Source: Dicyema japonicum (lineage: Eukaryota; Dicyemida; Rhombozoa; Dicyemidae). Taken from it: a stretch of DNA of 64,000 nucleotides. The stretch covers positions 321,080-385,079 of the forward strand of contig RDEW01000021.1 of NCBI GenBank assembly GCA_011109175.1, given 5' to 3'. Position 1 is the first letter of the stretch. Each line of letters starts with the position of its first letter. This document shows positions 21,141-31,939 of this stretch, piece by piece. The notes under the pieces are model-generated. The model ran no database searches. It had not been told where the DNA came from and saw only the letters and a list, made by a program, of their open reading frames with translations. The position numbers and the translations under genes are program-made.

Positions 21141-21350
21141 AAGGAGACCCTTTAATAATATCATCACTACCAAGGAGTCCAAGGAAGGGGGATTAGAGAC
21201 TTTTTAATATCATCATCACTATCAAGGAGTCCAAAAAAGGGGGTTGAGAGACCCTTTAATATCATCACTATCAAGGAGTCCAAGGATGGGGGTTGAGATA
21301 CCCTTTAATAATATCATCACTACCAAGAGAAATGGAGATTAGAGACCCTT
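21141..21350. repeat. Minisatellite of about 55-60 bp units, roughly four copies
   Basis: Each unit carries 'gagaccctttaat...atcatcactaccaaggagtcc' followed by 'aaggaaggggga/tt'. The first three to four units are clear; the last, near 21,330, is degenerate. Internal (atc)n runs vary between units. There are no unique spacers, so it is not a CRISPR. Confidence 0.8.
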
Positions 21351-21447
21351 AGGTGAAAACATTAATGTTTCGAGAATAATTTGATTTTAAAAAATATTTT
21401 TTTTGTAAAGACTAAATGTCCATCAGTTTAAGATGATTTGTCTATTT

Positions 21448-21633
21448 CAGAGGTTCTCGCGATTTTGAGACCAGGGACGTATTCGATAATTTATAAAGTG
21501 GCCAAGGGCCGCAAAAATAATAAGAATTTATTTTTTAATCAAAACATTGTAATCAGGCGTTACATTGCTAGATGAAATTCTGAGATTCTTAATAATAACA
21601 AAAGTGTTCAGGAGTCCTATTTGAGAACTCCTG
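21448..21633. mobile_element. hAT MITE, 186 bp, with target duplication
   Basis: Ends are inverted repeats CAGAGGTTCTC and, on the other strand, CAGGAGTTCTC. The flanks gtctattt (21,440-21,447) and gtctaatt (21,634-21,641) are an 8-bp target duplication with one mismatch and TA in the centre. The interior keeps the 'gggccgca' block often found just inside hAT ends, also seen at 35,630-35,660. It has no coding capacity. Confidence 0.8.
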
Positions 21634-21739
21634 GTCTAATTTGTTACCTTAATTTAGGAGAGTCGTTTTGATTGGGATTAAAAAATCACCAGGTATCCAC
21701 TAATTATAAGGAATGAGCCATCAGGTGATCCAGGCTTCT

Positions 21740-22790
21740 CTCAACAACATTCTTATCTTTTCCCAGTGTTGCTCTCGAGAACCGACACATTTCGATAGTA
21801 CCTTCCTTCTTTTTCTGGTGGTTTTCCATTTCGGGTGAATATCTCGCTCGACTTCCTCAGAAGGACCTCAAATGGATTGCCATTATCGAGAAATTGATTT
21901 GGTCATAGTGGATTGAGGGGAGTTGATCTTTCCATGTTTGTTCTAGAAAGTTTTGTTCCCCAAACTGCACATCCATAACTTACAGTTGGCTCGATAAATT
22001 GGGTATACATCTTGTATAATAACCGGTTTGAGGATCCTTTAAATTTTGAGACGAGCACATCCACGAAGTTAAGCTATCGTGCCGAAGCACTGATTAAGTT
22101 AGACACATGTGTGCTGGAGGTCATAAGGGTTCAAATGTTACTCCCAGAATCTTAGCTTGTTTCTTGTGTGGGATTGCTCCACCATTCAAAAATAGTTCGA
22201 CGGAATAACTTGATAGCCTTCTATTCAACGTAAAAAGAGAGGTTGAGGACTTTTCTTGAAATTAATTTTTTCAACCATTCATGAAGTCTGTTCAGAGTAG
22301 TTTCAATTTGGCCGTAGCTGTCGCAACACATATCCCTGCAAGCATATATTATGTCATCGGCATACACAAGGGGTATCGAATTTTCGTCCGAATCAATTGG
22401 AGTATCCTCCAAGAAAACGTTATAAAGCGACGGTGACAGGGGGAACAATCCCGAGGTACGTTGTTTGGAAGAAATTTTGAGACCGATTGACAAGATTTTG
22501 TTTGGACTTTTCCTCTTCTACCTGTGAGAAAGTTCCCGAGCAATCTTTTGAAAATGCGGGGAAAAATGAGCAGTAGGTCTTCCTCGTTAAGATTTTTCTG
22601 GGGACCGAGTCAAAAGCCCTGCGGATGTCAACCGAACACAATATAGTTTGAGGTTCCTAGGCTTTGACTCAAGTCCCGCCATAATAAAGTTTGTGAGGGT
22701 TTGCAAGTGCGTAATTGTTGACAGGTCTTTCTTAAATCCGTGCTGGATAAATTCTTTATGTAAAATGGAAGGTGGCGCCAACTGTGGAAA
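21740..22790 (-). mobile_element. LINE reverse transcriptase, degenerate
   Basis: From 22,781 leftward the minus strand reads GFKKDLSTITHLQTLTNFI, DIRRAFDSVPRKIL, a segment with FLTGRRGKVQTK and PLSPSLYNVFLEDTPIDSDE, then the catalytic LVYADDIIYACRD, LNRLHEWLKKLI, KKQAKILGVTFEP and finally YTQFIEPTVSYGCAVWG. This is the complete RT order from fingers to the C-terminal region, but in at least four frames with stops. The YADD box is intact. Confidence 0.85.
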
Positions 22791-22859
22791 TAGTCACACA
22801 TTAAAAAAGGATCATTTGCTCACCGCAATCCATGAAGAAGGTCTTTCTTGGACGATTCT

Positions 22860-23104
22860 CTTTGTTATGCTCCGATTGAAAGAGCTAATTTATTAACATC
22901 CAATTTTCTCACAAAAGATTTAAATTTTAAACTGATATATTTAAAGTAATTATTAAAGCAACCGGAAAATATAAAATTAAAAAAATATAAAAAATAATAA
23001 AAATAAAAAATAGCATTTTTACATTTTCGGTTTTAAAATTTAGATTTTTTGTGAGAATCTTTGATATTAGTAAAATACCTCTTTCAATCGAAGCAGAACA
23101 ACTT
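22860..23104. repeat. Fold-back inverted repeat
   Basis: The left arm (about 22,860-22,932) and the reverse complement of the right arm (about 23,031-23,104) share 'cgattgaaagag', a 't-tactaa/attaacat' stretch, 'tctcacaaaa' and 'ttaaattttaaa' in the same order. The arms are about 73 bp around a 100-bp AT-rich centre. Probably a fold-back transposon or MITE. Confidence 0.6.
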
Positions 23105-24027
23105 TAAGGATTTGCATAGACAAGTGAGAGACTGCTATTTGAATATTTTAGTTTTTTCAAAATACCTACCAATTAAATTTTTTGGAAATATTCACTTTAC
23201 AAAAATCTACCTTGATGTGTACCTGTTCCAAGTCTAAAAATGCTTCCTCCATTGAAAAATCATTGAAGATAAAAAACGAAGCGATTTCGATAATGACTTT
23301 TGTTTAAAAAAAATTAATATTTACAATTTTCCAAAATTAAGTTATAATATCAACTTCGAACAATTTAATTTTCCTCTCGAATCCACCAGATTTTCCAAGT
23401 TAACCACTAATTAAGTGAATCCAGTTCCCAACATCACAGAAACAGAGTCCGTCCTACATCAAACAAGTCCATCCAAAACCCGCATAAAAGGGGCTCGCAT
23501 TTTTTCGAACAAGCCTTCGTCCAATACTGGAGAGAAATGTATCCGTCTTCTTTCCTATTATTAAAACAAAAATGTCAATTTTTGTTATAACTAGTTCAAT
23601 CTTTTGCCATAAAATGCCAAACCGAAAAAGGACCCAGTGAATCATTCTGGCTAAGACAAGATGCCATCTTTAATTTTAAATGCCATGGTTTAATTTAGTT
23701 GCCATAAATGCCATTTTGTACTTTTAATCAAATATTAAACAAAAAATAAAATATCAAACACGTGTAAGATTACTAATCCTTGTTATTCCACGCTGTAAAT
23801 CATCACAATTTACATTAAAATAACTTTGAATAAGAATTTTGTCGTCTTATTACCAATTTTTAGCTGGCAATACTATATTTTTGAAATTTTATAGTTAATT
23901 GGAACTCCTAAACTTCTGAGTGTGATACTTTTTAATTATATTTTCAAATACCAAACAATAGTATCAATGATAAAAAACAAAAACTGGAAGTCATTTATCA
24001 CTTACTAGTGGGGGAAGGAAACATAAC
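23105..24027. other. AT-rich non-coding region
   Basis: No gene. Near 23,373 'cctctcgaatccaccaga' resembles the subterminal sequence of the pogo-like fragments at 14.9 kb. Confidence 0.35.
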
Positions 24028-24125
24028 TCTGTCCGACTAACCTGATAAAATTAGACATGCTCGGAGCAATAACGCCAGATGCTTCTAGTATATTATTTTC
24101 ACCATAAATAAAAAAATTTTTATCT

Positions 24126-24133
24126 AAAAAAAA
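24126..24133 (-). terminator. Pol III terminator of tRNA-Phe
   Basis: Run of eight T on the minus strand immediately after the discriminator base. Confidence 0.75.
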
Positions 24134-24205
24134 TGCCCAAGGTAGGAGTTGAACCAACGACCTTAAGATCTTCAGTCTAACGCTCTTCCGCTGAGCTACT
24201 TAGGC
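24134..24205 (-). tRNA. tRNA-Phe(GAA)
   Basis: Acceptor GCCTAAG pairs with CTTGGGC (one G-U), followed by unpaired A as discriminator. D arm GCTCAGCGGAAGAGC, anticodon loop CTGAAGA (anticodon GAA), T arm GTTGGTTCAACTCC. The anticodon stem TTAGA/TCTTA has one U-U mismatch, whereas the pseudogene at 16.9 kb has the perfect stem. Box A and box B are normal. Eight T residues follow directly on the minus strand (24,126-24,133) as Pol III terminator. Confidence 0.88.
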
Positions 24206-24351
24206 AAACTAAATATATAATTATTTATGATAATATGACATGTTGCTTGATTTTTATTATCTAATTCGTTTTTTTATCAATTGCATCAAGTAGATTTCTT
24301 AGTGGATCTTTTTTAAGTATAAATAATGTATTGAACAAGTAACTTCATTAG

Positions 24352-25182
24352 ACAAAACTGCACTTCTTTGGCAGAAGTTTCATAATTCCGTAACTTTTTG
24401 TATCCGATCACTTCGTGGTTATCCCCGTGGAANTGCACTTCTTTGGCAGAAGTTTTATAATTCCGTAACTTTTTGTATCCGATCACTTCGTGGTTATCCC
24501 CGTGGAAGATCTCGCTTTACCTCTTGGACAGCAGCTTGCACACGAGGATCACAGACGTACATTAATGGACACACTTTCGAGGGTTCTCTTGAGCATCCTT
24601 TTCCAATAACAGCACAAGCACAAGTGCCTATAAATTTTGTATATAAACTAATGAAGTTTGAAATTCAAATGAGGGACGAAAACAGTAAATTTTGTGTGGC
24701 TGATTCAGACAATTCCAATTCCTTAGAAAACAAATGTGACTACACAACGAAGTATTCGAATTCGTCTGACTACTATACATTTGAAGGTAAATTTGAGTAA
24801 AATTTTAGATTATTCTAGCAATAACTCTAGCGATCCCTCCAAGTCAAAAAATGACTTTGAAAATTCAAATTCATGGGTTCAATATAACAGTAAATCCTAT
24901 GAATTTGAGTATCAACCCCAATACCCGCATTTTCCATTAACAATTCCCGATATCCCCCAATATTCTTGGTATCGACCGCTCAGTCGGTTTTACGAAGAAA
25001 ACTGCAAGGTTACTCGTCTCCAAGATGACCCAAACGGCTATCCCGTATACAGAATCGACGCGATTTCTTGCTCTGAGTGGTATTCAAGGCAAAAAGATTA
25101 TTCTAAAAATATTCCCCTTTCGTCCAATTCGTGCCAAAACCAAGGTTTTGATTTTCAGGATTCTGACTGGAAACAAAATTAG
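24352..25182 (+). CDS. Unrecognised two-exon protein, Tyr/Ser/Asn-rich
   Basis: An open frame runs ALLWQKFYNSVTFCIRSLRG, YPRGRSRFTSWTAACTRGSQ, then HTFEGSLEHPFPITA and an acidic Ser/Asn-rich segment to YYTFE, and crosses a 22-nt GT-AG intron (24,787-24,808) into DYSSNNSSDPSKSKND ... YEFEYQPQYPHFPLTIPDIP, WYRPLSRFYEENCKVTRLQD and SEWYSRQKDY, ending at 25,182. The intron length matches those of neighbouring genes, which supports a real gene. No start codon is clear. The single N at 24,433 lies in the first exon with about 74 bp duplicated around it; I read the right-hand copy. No domain recognised. The product looks soluble and partly disordered. Confidence 0.55.
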
Positions 25183-26020
25183 AGTCTACGTTTGATTTGA
25201 CCTTATTTTTTAAACTATGGATTTCTCGCCTTATTGTAGCCCATAAGTTAAAGTTAATAAGTTGAGACACGTGGTTTAAGGTGGTCAGTTTTAATTCGCT
25301 TTCATAAATTTAGGATTTTCAAACTCAATTCGTGATTTTTGTCCCGTGTATCTGAGGATATTTTGAGTGATCATTGTCGAGACTGATGACTGAAAGTTCA
25401 CTGCCATAATTATTCTGATCTCCTGCTCGGACGTATCAGAGTTTTAGCTCCCCTCATTTGGGGATGTCATCAATAAAATCCTTTCCGGACTACGACCACC
25501 GAAGACACTAAGGGACTTGTCGGAGCGCCCAACACAATCAGGTGGACCCTAGATACAGCCGACCTTCTACGTGTTAGTGAGGTCGAGGCAACTAACAAAC
25601 TATTTTTTAAAACTTTAGGCAGCTCAAAGTCAACTTCCCATGTGGTTAGAATTACATTTGTGGATCTCCGATTAAAAGNCGACCACCGAAGACACTAAGG
25701 TACTTGTCGGAGCGCCCAACACAATCAAATGGACCCTAGATACAGCCGACCTTCTACGTGTTAGTGAGGTCGAGGCAACTAACAAACTATTTTTTTAAAC
25801 TTTAGGCAGCTCAAAGTCAACTTTCTATGTGGTTAGAATTACATTTGTGGATCTCCGATTAAAAGAATTCATCAATCCAGTTGAGTGGAATTAAACTCAT
25901 GACCAAGTGATCTAAATGGGGTAACAATAATTATTTGCTATCAACACGAGATACTTGTCCCAGGTTAGAAGAGGTTCAAAATCATAATTTTACATGATAA
26001 ATTAATAAATGCTAGGTAGT
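25183..26020. repeat. Non-coding; 186-bp duplication around the single N at 25,679
   Basis: 25,493-25,678 and 25,680-25,866 are nearly identical (cgaccaccgaagacactaag...). No coding frame of interest. Confidence 0.75.
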
Positions 26021-26298
26021 GTGGTTTGGTTGTGGTTAAGGAATTGTCACGATGATAACTGCCATTTTGGTTTTAAATCATTTGTCATATAATCAAACTT
26101 AAGTATTTCGTGGTCTTTCACGATGTTAAAAACATGAGACGTTTACAATTGAGAAATTAGTGGTTTGGTTGTGGTTAAGGAATTGTCACGATGATAACTG
26201 CCATTTTGGTTTTAAATAATTTGTCATATAATCAAACTTAAGTATTTCGTGGTCTTTCACGATGTTAAAAACATGAGACGTTTACAATTGAGAAATTA
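26021..26298. repeat. Tandem duplication, 139-bp unit
   Basis: 26,021-26,159 and 26,160-26,298 are identical except for one base (aaatcattt versus aaataattt). There is no N at the junction. Confidence 0.85.
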
Positions 26299-26339
26299 GA
26301 GTAATTTTACCCTACAAATTTATTCATTTTATTGCTTTA

Positions 26340-26510
26340 GGATTATGAATGGGCTTGACGAGTGACGCCGTCATCAGTGGAGATTGACTGCGGAACCGGA
26401 TGGTCAAAAAGGACACACACCCAAGAAGTAGAAAAAACAAAGTGAAGAGCATTCTTTGGTTCTCCCTCTATGATTAGTTATTATAACTGTTCTTTACTTA
26501 ATTAAAGTGT
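26340..26510. repeat. Interspersed repeat R4
   Basis: Shares 'gtcatcagt', 'ggaaccggat(g/t)gtc', 'cacatgcag/cacaccaag' and 'attagtta.t..ta.a.ttcttt' blocks with 38,005-38,165 in the same order. Non-coding. Confidence 0.5.
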
Positions 26511-26605
26511 GTGTTCGGCACGAGCGAAACCCTAGGCATCTTACGTGCTTATGGCAACGCGGTAGTGCTTACTTTTTATTATGAATGTCCGTGTTATAGT
26601 GATGT

Positions 26606-26690
26606 TCAGGTGGCGTAGTAGTTAGTCCTGTCACTCACGTCCTGATAAGATATGGATTTGATTCTCGCAACGTTACCTACTTGGTAAAAG
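26606..26690 (+). repeat. Possible tRNA-derived SINE head
   Basis: 'ggtggcgtagtagttagtcc' fits a Pol III box A and, about 40 bases on, 'ggatttgattctcgc' (ggattcgattctcgc in the copy after the N at 26,929) fits a box B. I could not fold a full tRNA cloverleaf, so this is either a SINE head or chance. Confidence 0.35.
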
Positions 26691-27185
26691 ATTCTCTTCT
26701 TAGTTGAGTAACCCCTGGTGAAGGGGAAGCCACATTGAAAATTTCGCATTCTCTTCTACTCTTTGTCAATTCAAAGAAACGTCATGTGAACAGCCTATTA
26801 AATATATATTTTTTTAATATTAATTTTATAAAAATTAATATTTATCAATAAAGATATAAAATATAATTAGATTTTTAAATATTGTTATGAGCCATCAACA
26901 TTCCCATCATTGTTGTTGTGGACACAGTNGATTCGATTCTCGCAACGTTACCTACTTGGTAAAAGATTCTCTTCTTAGTTAAGTAACCCCTGGTGAAGGG
27001 GAAGCCACATTGAAAATTTCGCATTCTCTTCTACTCTTTGTCAATTCAAAGAAACGTCATGTGATATATTTTTTTTAATATTAATTTTACAGCCTATTAA
27101 ATATATATTTTTTTAATATTAATTTTATAAAAATTAATATTTATCAATAAAGATATAAAATATAATAAGATATTTAAATATTGTT

Positions 27186-27893
27186 ATGAGCCATCAACAT
27201 TCCCATCATTGTTGTTGTGGACACAGTGGATCCGATTCTGAGGAAGGATACAATCTCTACTCAAAAATAGACTTTGACTCCTTTCAATGCCTAAATGAAG
27301 CAAAGAGAGGTTCAGGAAGGACAGTGTTTAAACCCTTCGATAGTAGACACGACCAAGAACATGTTTATTTACATTTTCTATGTTTTAGTACGTAGACAGT
27401 GAGGTTGACTCAGAACTCCTATTCACATTCAAGTACTCCGCTGAATAATTTTTAGATTTGCCGGATCCGTCAAGCTTGAGTCTGTAATCATCTCAGGGGG
27501 TAACCAGGGAACTCATCCTGCCAAGCTAAAGATGTAAGACTGTGAATATATGAAGATTCAAAAACGTGACCATAAAGGGTTTCTCAGGAGTGCCATCCAA
27601 GGCTGACATTGAGTTCAATCTGAGTGACTCCCCCACAGAGATGCACGTGCTCAACACTCAGTTTAATATATGGTTATTGAAGGAGTCCAAAGATGTGGAA
27701 TATTAGTAGTCTGTCACTGTTGTTTATGGATAATCATGGGGGAGAGAATAGTAGAATATATTACATTGGATTGAAGGGGCAGTTTGATAAGGCTAATAAG
27801 CAGGGAGTGCTGCTATATAATTATGAGATTACACCCAATCCGGCTGATGTTGAGTCTCCTGCTGATGTCAACGTTAATAGAACTGTTTTTTGA
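27186..27893 (+). CDS. PITHD1: PITH domain-containing protein 1 (PITHD1)
   Basis: Starts MSHQHSHHCCCGHS, the His/Cys-rich opening typical of PITHD1, then YNLYSKIDFDSFQCLNEAKR, GSGRTVFKPFDSR, DSEVDSELLFTFKFAGSVKL, VIISGGNQGTHPAK, FKNVTIKGFSG and, near the end, RIYYIGLKGQFDKANKQG and NYEITPNPAD, all conserved PITH-domain blocks. The PITH fold is shared with the C-terminus of TXNL1, a proteasome-associated thioredoxin-like protein. Four GT-AG introns of 26, 23, 22 and 22 nt (27,363-27,388; 27,433-27,455; 27,534-27,555; 27,661-27,682) restore one frame from start to stop. Length is close to the family norm. The first 42 bases also occur at 26,887-26,928 before the N at 26,929. Confidence 0.93.
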
Positions 27894-28278
27894 TTATCTT
27901 TGAGTCTTAAGTATTATGTTTAGAGTACAATTATTCTTCGTTATACACGTAGCTCTTGTGGTTGAGCGAATTCTCTTTTATTTGTGTGGAAATGCGCTCA
28001 ACCAGCCATCCCCCTTCTCGGTTGTCCCTCCACCTGTTTTGCTATCAACTATCTGGTGGCATGCAGGATTGAATATCTTAAGTGGTGACATGAAGATCGC
28101 ACATAGCTCCACCGTTGGAATAAATATCCATTGTGAGTGAATTAACCGACATGTCGTAGAAAGTCTGTGGTAGTCTAAAAGCATATTTCTTCTGTCTCTC
28201 TAAGGTTTTCTCGCATTCTCTCACTGGTCGAATATAATATCGAACAATTTTAAAGACAAAATTGGTTTTTTAAAAAAN

Positions 28279-28924
28279 ATACAATCTCTACTCAAAAATA
28301 GACTTTGACTCTTTTCAATGCCTAAATGAAGCAAAGAGAGGTTCAGGAAGGACAGTGTTTAAACCCTTCGATAGTAGACACGACCAAGAACATGTTTATT
28401 TACATTTTCTATGTTTTAGTACGTAGACAGTGAGGTTGACTCAGAACTCCTATTCACATTCAAGTACTCCGCTGAATAATTCTTAGATTTGCCGGATCCG
28501 TCAAGCTTGAGTCTGTAATCATCTCAGGGGGTAACCAGGGAACTCATCCTGCCAAGCTAAAGATGTAAGACTGTGAATATATGAAGATTCAAAAACGTGA
28601 CCATAAAGGGTTTCTCAGGAGTGCCATCCAAGGCTGACATTGAGTTCAATCTGAGTGACTCCCCCACAGAGATGCACGTGCTCAACACTCAGTTTAATAT
28701 ATGGTTATTGAAGGAGTCCAAAGATGTGGAATATTAGTAGTCTGTCACTGTTGTTTATGGATAATCATGGGGGAGAGAATAGTAGAATATATTACATTGG
28801 ATTGAAGGGGCAGTTTGATAAGGCTAATAAGCAGGGAGTGCTGCTATATAATTATGAGATTACACCCAATCCGGCTGATGTTGAGTCTCCTGCTGATGTC
28901 AACGTTAATAGAACTGTTTTTTGA
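28279..28924 (+). CDS. PITHD1: Second PITHD1 copy lacking exon start, probably an assembly duplicate
   Basis: Begins immediately after the single N at 28,278 in the middle of the first coding exon and continues with the same exons, introns and stop as the gene at 27,186. 28,279 to about 29,308 repeats 27,248-28,277 with few substitutions, including the non-coding downstream part. Because the break falls at the N and the copy is otherwise intact, it is best read as the overlapping end of another contig or the other allele, not a paralogue. Confidence 0.8.
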
Positions 28925-29308
28925 TTATCTTTGAGTCTTAAGTATTATGTTTAGAGTACAATTATTCTTCGTTATACACGTAGCTCTTGTGGTTGAGCGA
29001 ATTCTCTTTTATTTGTGTGGAAATGCGCTCAACCAGCCGTCCCCCTTCTCGGTTGTCCCTCCACCTGTTTTGCTATCAACTATCTGGTGGCATGCAGGAT
29101 TGAATATCTTAAGTGGTGACATGAAGATCGCACATAGCTCCACCGTTGGAATAAATATCCATTGTGAGTGAATTAACTGACATGTCGTAGAAAGTCTGTG
29201 GTGGTCTAACAGTATATTTCTTCTGTCTCTCTAAGGTTTTCTCGCATTCTCTCACTGGTCGAATATAATATCGAACAATTTTAAAGACAAAATTGGTTTT
29301 TTAAAAAA

Positions 29309-30867
29309 ATTAAAAACAAAAAATAGAACCACAGCCTTAACTATGTGGCTATTTCCATTTTGAACTGCGAGGGAAATTTTCGTGAAGGTTTCCGAGTCCC
29401 TAGAAAAATCGTAGGACGAGAGTCAAGGATCTAGGGGTTTCCATTGCGAGAGAAACAAACGTTACGTCACTGTGGAGGTAGGCATATTTCGGTTAATCTT
29501 TTATTGCCTTCTTAACAGTTGGTTACATTAGTAGCATTACAATCCCACGTGATCACTCATGGAGTAGCATGGACTTCCACAAGGTGTATTGTCCCCAATT
29601 TATCTGTGAGAGGGTATTTACGCATCTTTTCAGCTTCTACCATGTGCAAACGCTCTTGGCAAGTAATATAAATCTCTATGATATTTATGTCCCCCGAAAA
29701 CGTATCATAGATCTCAAAATTTCATTGACTCCACATGTAATCGTGGTGGAGCATACTGCCATACTTAGAGGATAAATGTTCCACAATTTTCATTTTTTGG
29801 TTACAAAACGGAGATCGCCGTTAATGTCCACAGAAAAAGTTCTCTTCCTGCAAAAAAGTCAGACCGAGGGTTTACGTTTCCATACAGAAAACACATTCAC
29901 TTATACGTGAGAGTTCTTAAAGCCGTTAAAGAGACGGTCGTGAAGGTCTTTTACGTTGTCTCACTTTGGACTATGACCAACTCCTTCACGTTGTGACTAT
30001 CCCTTAGGTTAAGGTCATATTTAAAGACTATACACGCTGCAGTGGTACCTAAGTTGGTTTGTCTTGACTTCTCAACAGCCAAGATTGCCACTCTCCCTCA
30101 TGTTGCTGCTTAACCTCCAATTTCACCAGGTTACCCAGCTATAGCCGCTCGGCTTGTACAGTCACTCAATGCTCGCCATTCTTTCTCCTCTCATAATCAT
30201 AATTCTCCTCCAACACTCAACGATAATTAAACCCATCTCTCCCTAGTCTTTCTTATCAAACTTTTCCATCCCAACGTAGTTGAGCGGAAATATGTACCCC
30301 CGTTTAATGATTAGACCTGTTTACCAAATTCGACCCCCTCTTTCCGTAATTCCATCGACTACGGAAATGCATACAATAGCTTATGCTCTGCATATAAATA
30401 ATCATTCATGAATCAACAGGTTAATCAGAGTGTTCACACTTATATTTTTTCATCAAAAAAATGTTATTAAAGCTGTTGTAAAGATTGTTCAGCATGCAGG
30501 TTTTCCAATTCTCTTAAAGTATCAAAATAATATGTAATGAGAGTTTGATCGATGTTTTTTAATAAACCGAAGAGATGGACATGGAAGATAATTCAAATGC
30601 ATGGTACAGTTTCATTAAACTATCCTAGTCTCCAAACGACCCCGCCCGCAGAGAAGTTGCGTTGGATCCCGCAAGGCGCATGAGGAGACAATGAGAAATC
30701 AAATAGAGGCCTTTGAGATCACTTAATTAATTTAGTAATTAAATTAACTATTAATTTTCTTGGGTTAATAATAATAATTCAATTTAAATTAGTTCAACAG
30801 CATGGATAAATCCTTGACTGGTTGTAGAAGAAAATCGACCGGCTTCCTGGCTTAACGTAAACTTCTG
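29309..30867. other. Non-coding region with repeat traces
   Basis: 29,325-29,440 (aaccacagccttaactatgtgg...) resembles 51,765-51,850 (gccgcacccctaactacgcgg...). A 68-residue open frame at 29,569-29,775 has no recognised domain. Nothing else supportable. Confidence 0.3.
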
Positions 30868-31377
30868 ATGGCATCGGATCTGAAGGTTAAAATACAAAAG
30901 AGGGAGTTTTCAGCGAAGGTCAATTCTTGTCAAACAAATACCACCAGTGAGGCGACGAGTCCTTCTGGCACAACACAGTTGTTAAATGGGATCTTTCTAT
31001 TTTTCTCTCTGACCAAATTTTCTGATGAAGATTGCATTATGAAAACTATTTCGCTAAAGAATGAAGTGATGTCTGCGACGGTAGGACGTGCGACAAAAAT
31101 GGAAGAGGGCGGACCTACTTCCCCACCTCTCTTCGGGAAGCCTGTAATGAAGTATTGGAAGATGGATTTGGTCGGCACAAGCAGGTATTCTCCCTTTGGT
31201 TCCTTCCTTGGACTAATTAGTTATGACTGTTCGTGCTGGGCTTACAATGTAAGCCTGGGGTTAATAATAAAAAGTAAATTGACGGATATCGAAGATTTTG
31301 ATGGTAGCTCAAATAGTCAAAATAATTTGAATATAATCAATACGATTCCAAAGACGAAAAAATATTGTCAATTCTAG
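30868..31377 (+). other. Unrecognised 169-codon open frame
   Basis: The longest uninterrupted frame in its neighbourhood, beginning MASDLKVKIQKREFSAKVNS. Both strands are open over much of its length, composition is unremarkable, and no domain or tiny-intron continuation is visible. It may be a transposon remnant. Confidence 0.2.
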
Positions 31378-31536
31378 ATAATGTTAGCATTCAGACGTAT
31401 TATTGTCGATTTTTTTGAAATACCACTCTGTTTGCTTTTTTTCATTAAAAATTATTGAAAGGAAAGGTAAAAATATCTTACATATTCAACTTGGTCAAAA
31501 ACTTGTCATGCTTTTGGTAAAATTTTTTAATTGAAT

Positions 31537-31840
31537 TTATGTCGCTGGAATTCTTTTCACCAGAAATTTTTTTAAAGATAATTCATGACGTTTCTTAAAA
31601 TGGTTGAGCCATCCATTTGAGCTTTTTATTTTTTTTAAATTTATCCGAGTCGCGATAGTTCTGGAAATGTTTTTATTTAAAAATCCGGAAACTGAATCAA
31701 ATCCTTGTCTAATCTCCATTTTTATTTTACATACTGTTCCTTCTCAACTTTCTATATCATTGATTTCCCTTTCGGACATAGAGTTCTTTGTGAAGACTTC
31801 AAAAAATTTTTGCTTCAAGGCACAAGAAAGCTTTTTTGGC
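31537..31840 (-). mobile_element. pogo/Tigger N-terminal fragment (CENP-B-type HTH)
   Basis: Reads MPKKLSCALKQKFFEVFTKN near 31,840, then EIRQGFDSVSGFLNKNISRT, and SNGWLNHFKKRHELSLKKF, the diagnostic 'S-x-G-W-L-x-x-F-K-K-R-H' of CENP-B/Tigger DNA-binding domains. A stop separates the first part. The catalytic half is absent. Confidence 0.65.
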
Positions 31841-31939
31841 ATGGTTTAAAATTTTTGAGTTATTATAAAATTATTTTCTAACTTAATTAAAATTGTGAAG
31901 ATTCAAAAGAACCTGAAAAAATGAATTTATTTTTAATTT

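Noticed and set aside
21141-21350. CRISPR-like array
   Set aside because: Units repeat along their whole length with no unique spacers, and the genome is eukaryotic; it is a minisatellite.
28279-29308. A second, tandem PITHD1 paralogue
   Set aside because: The copy starts exactly at the single N, in mid-exon, and repeats non-coding sequence as well. The same pattern recurs at eight other single-N sites, so an unmerged contig overlap is simpler.
30868-31377. 169-residue host gene
   Set aside because: Open on both strands, no domain, no tiny-intron continuation; kept only as a low-confidence open frame.
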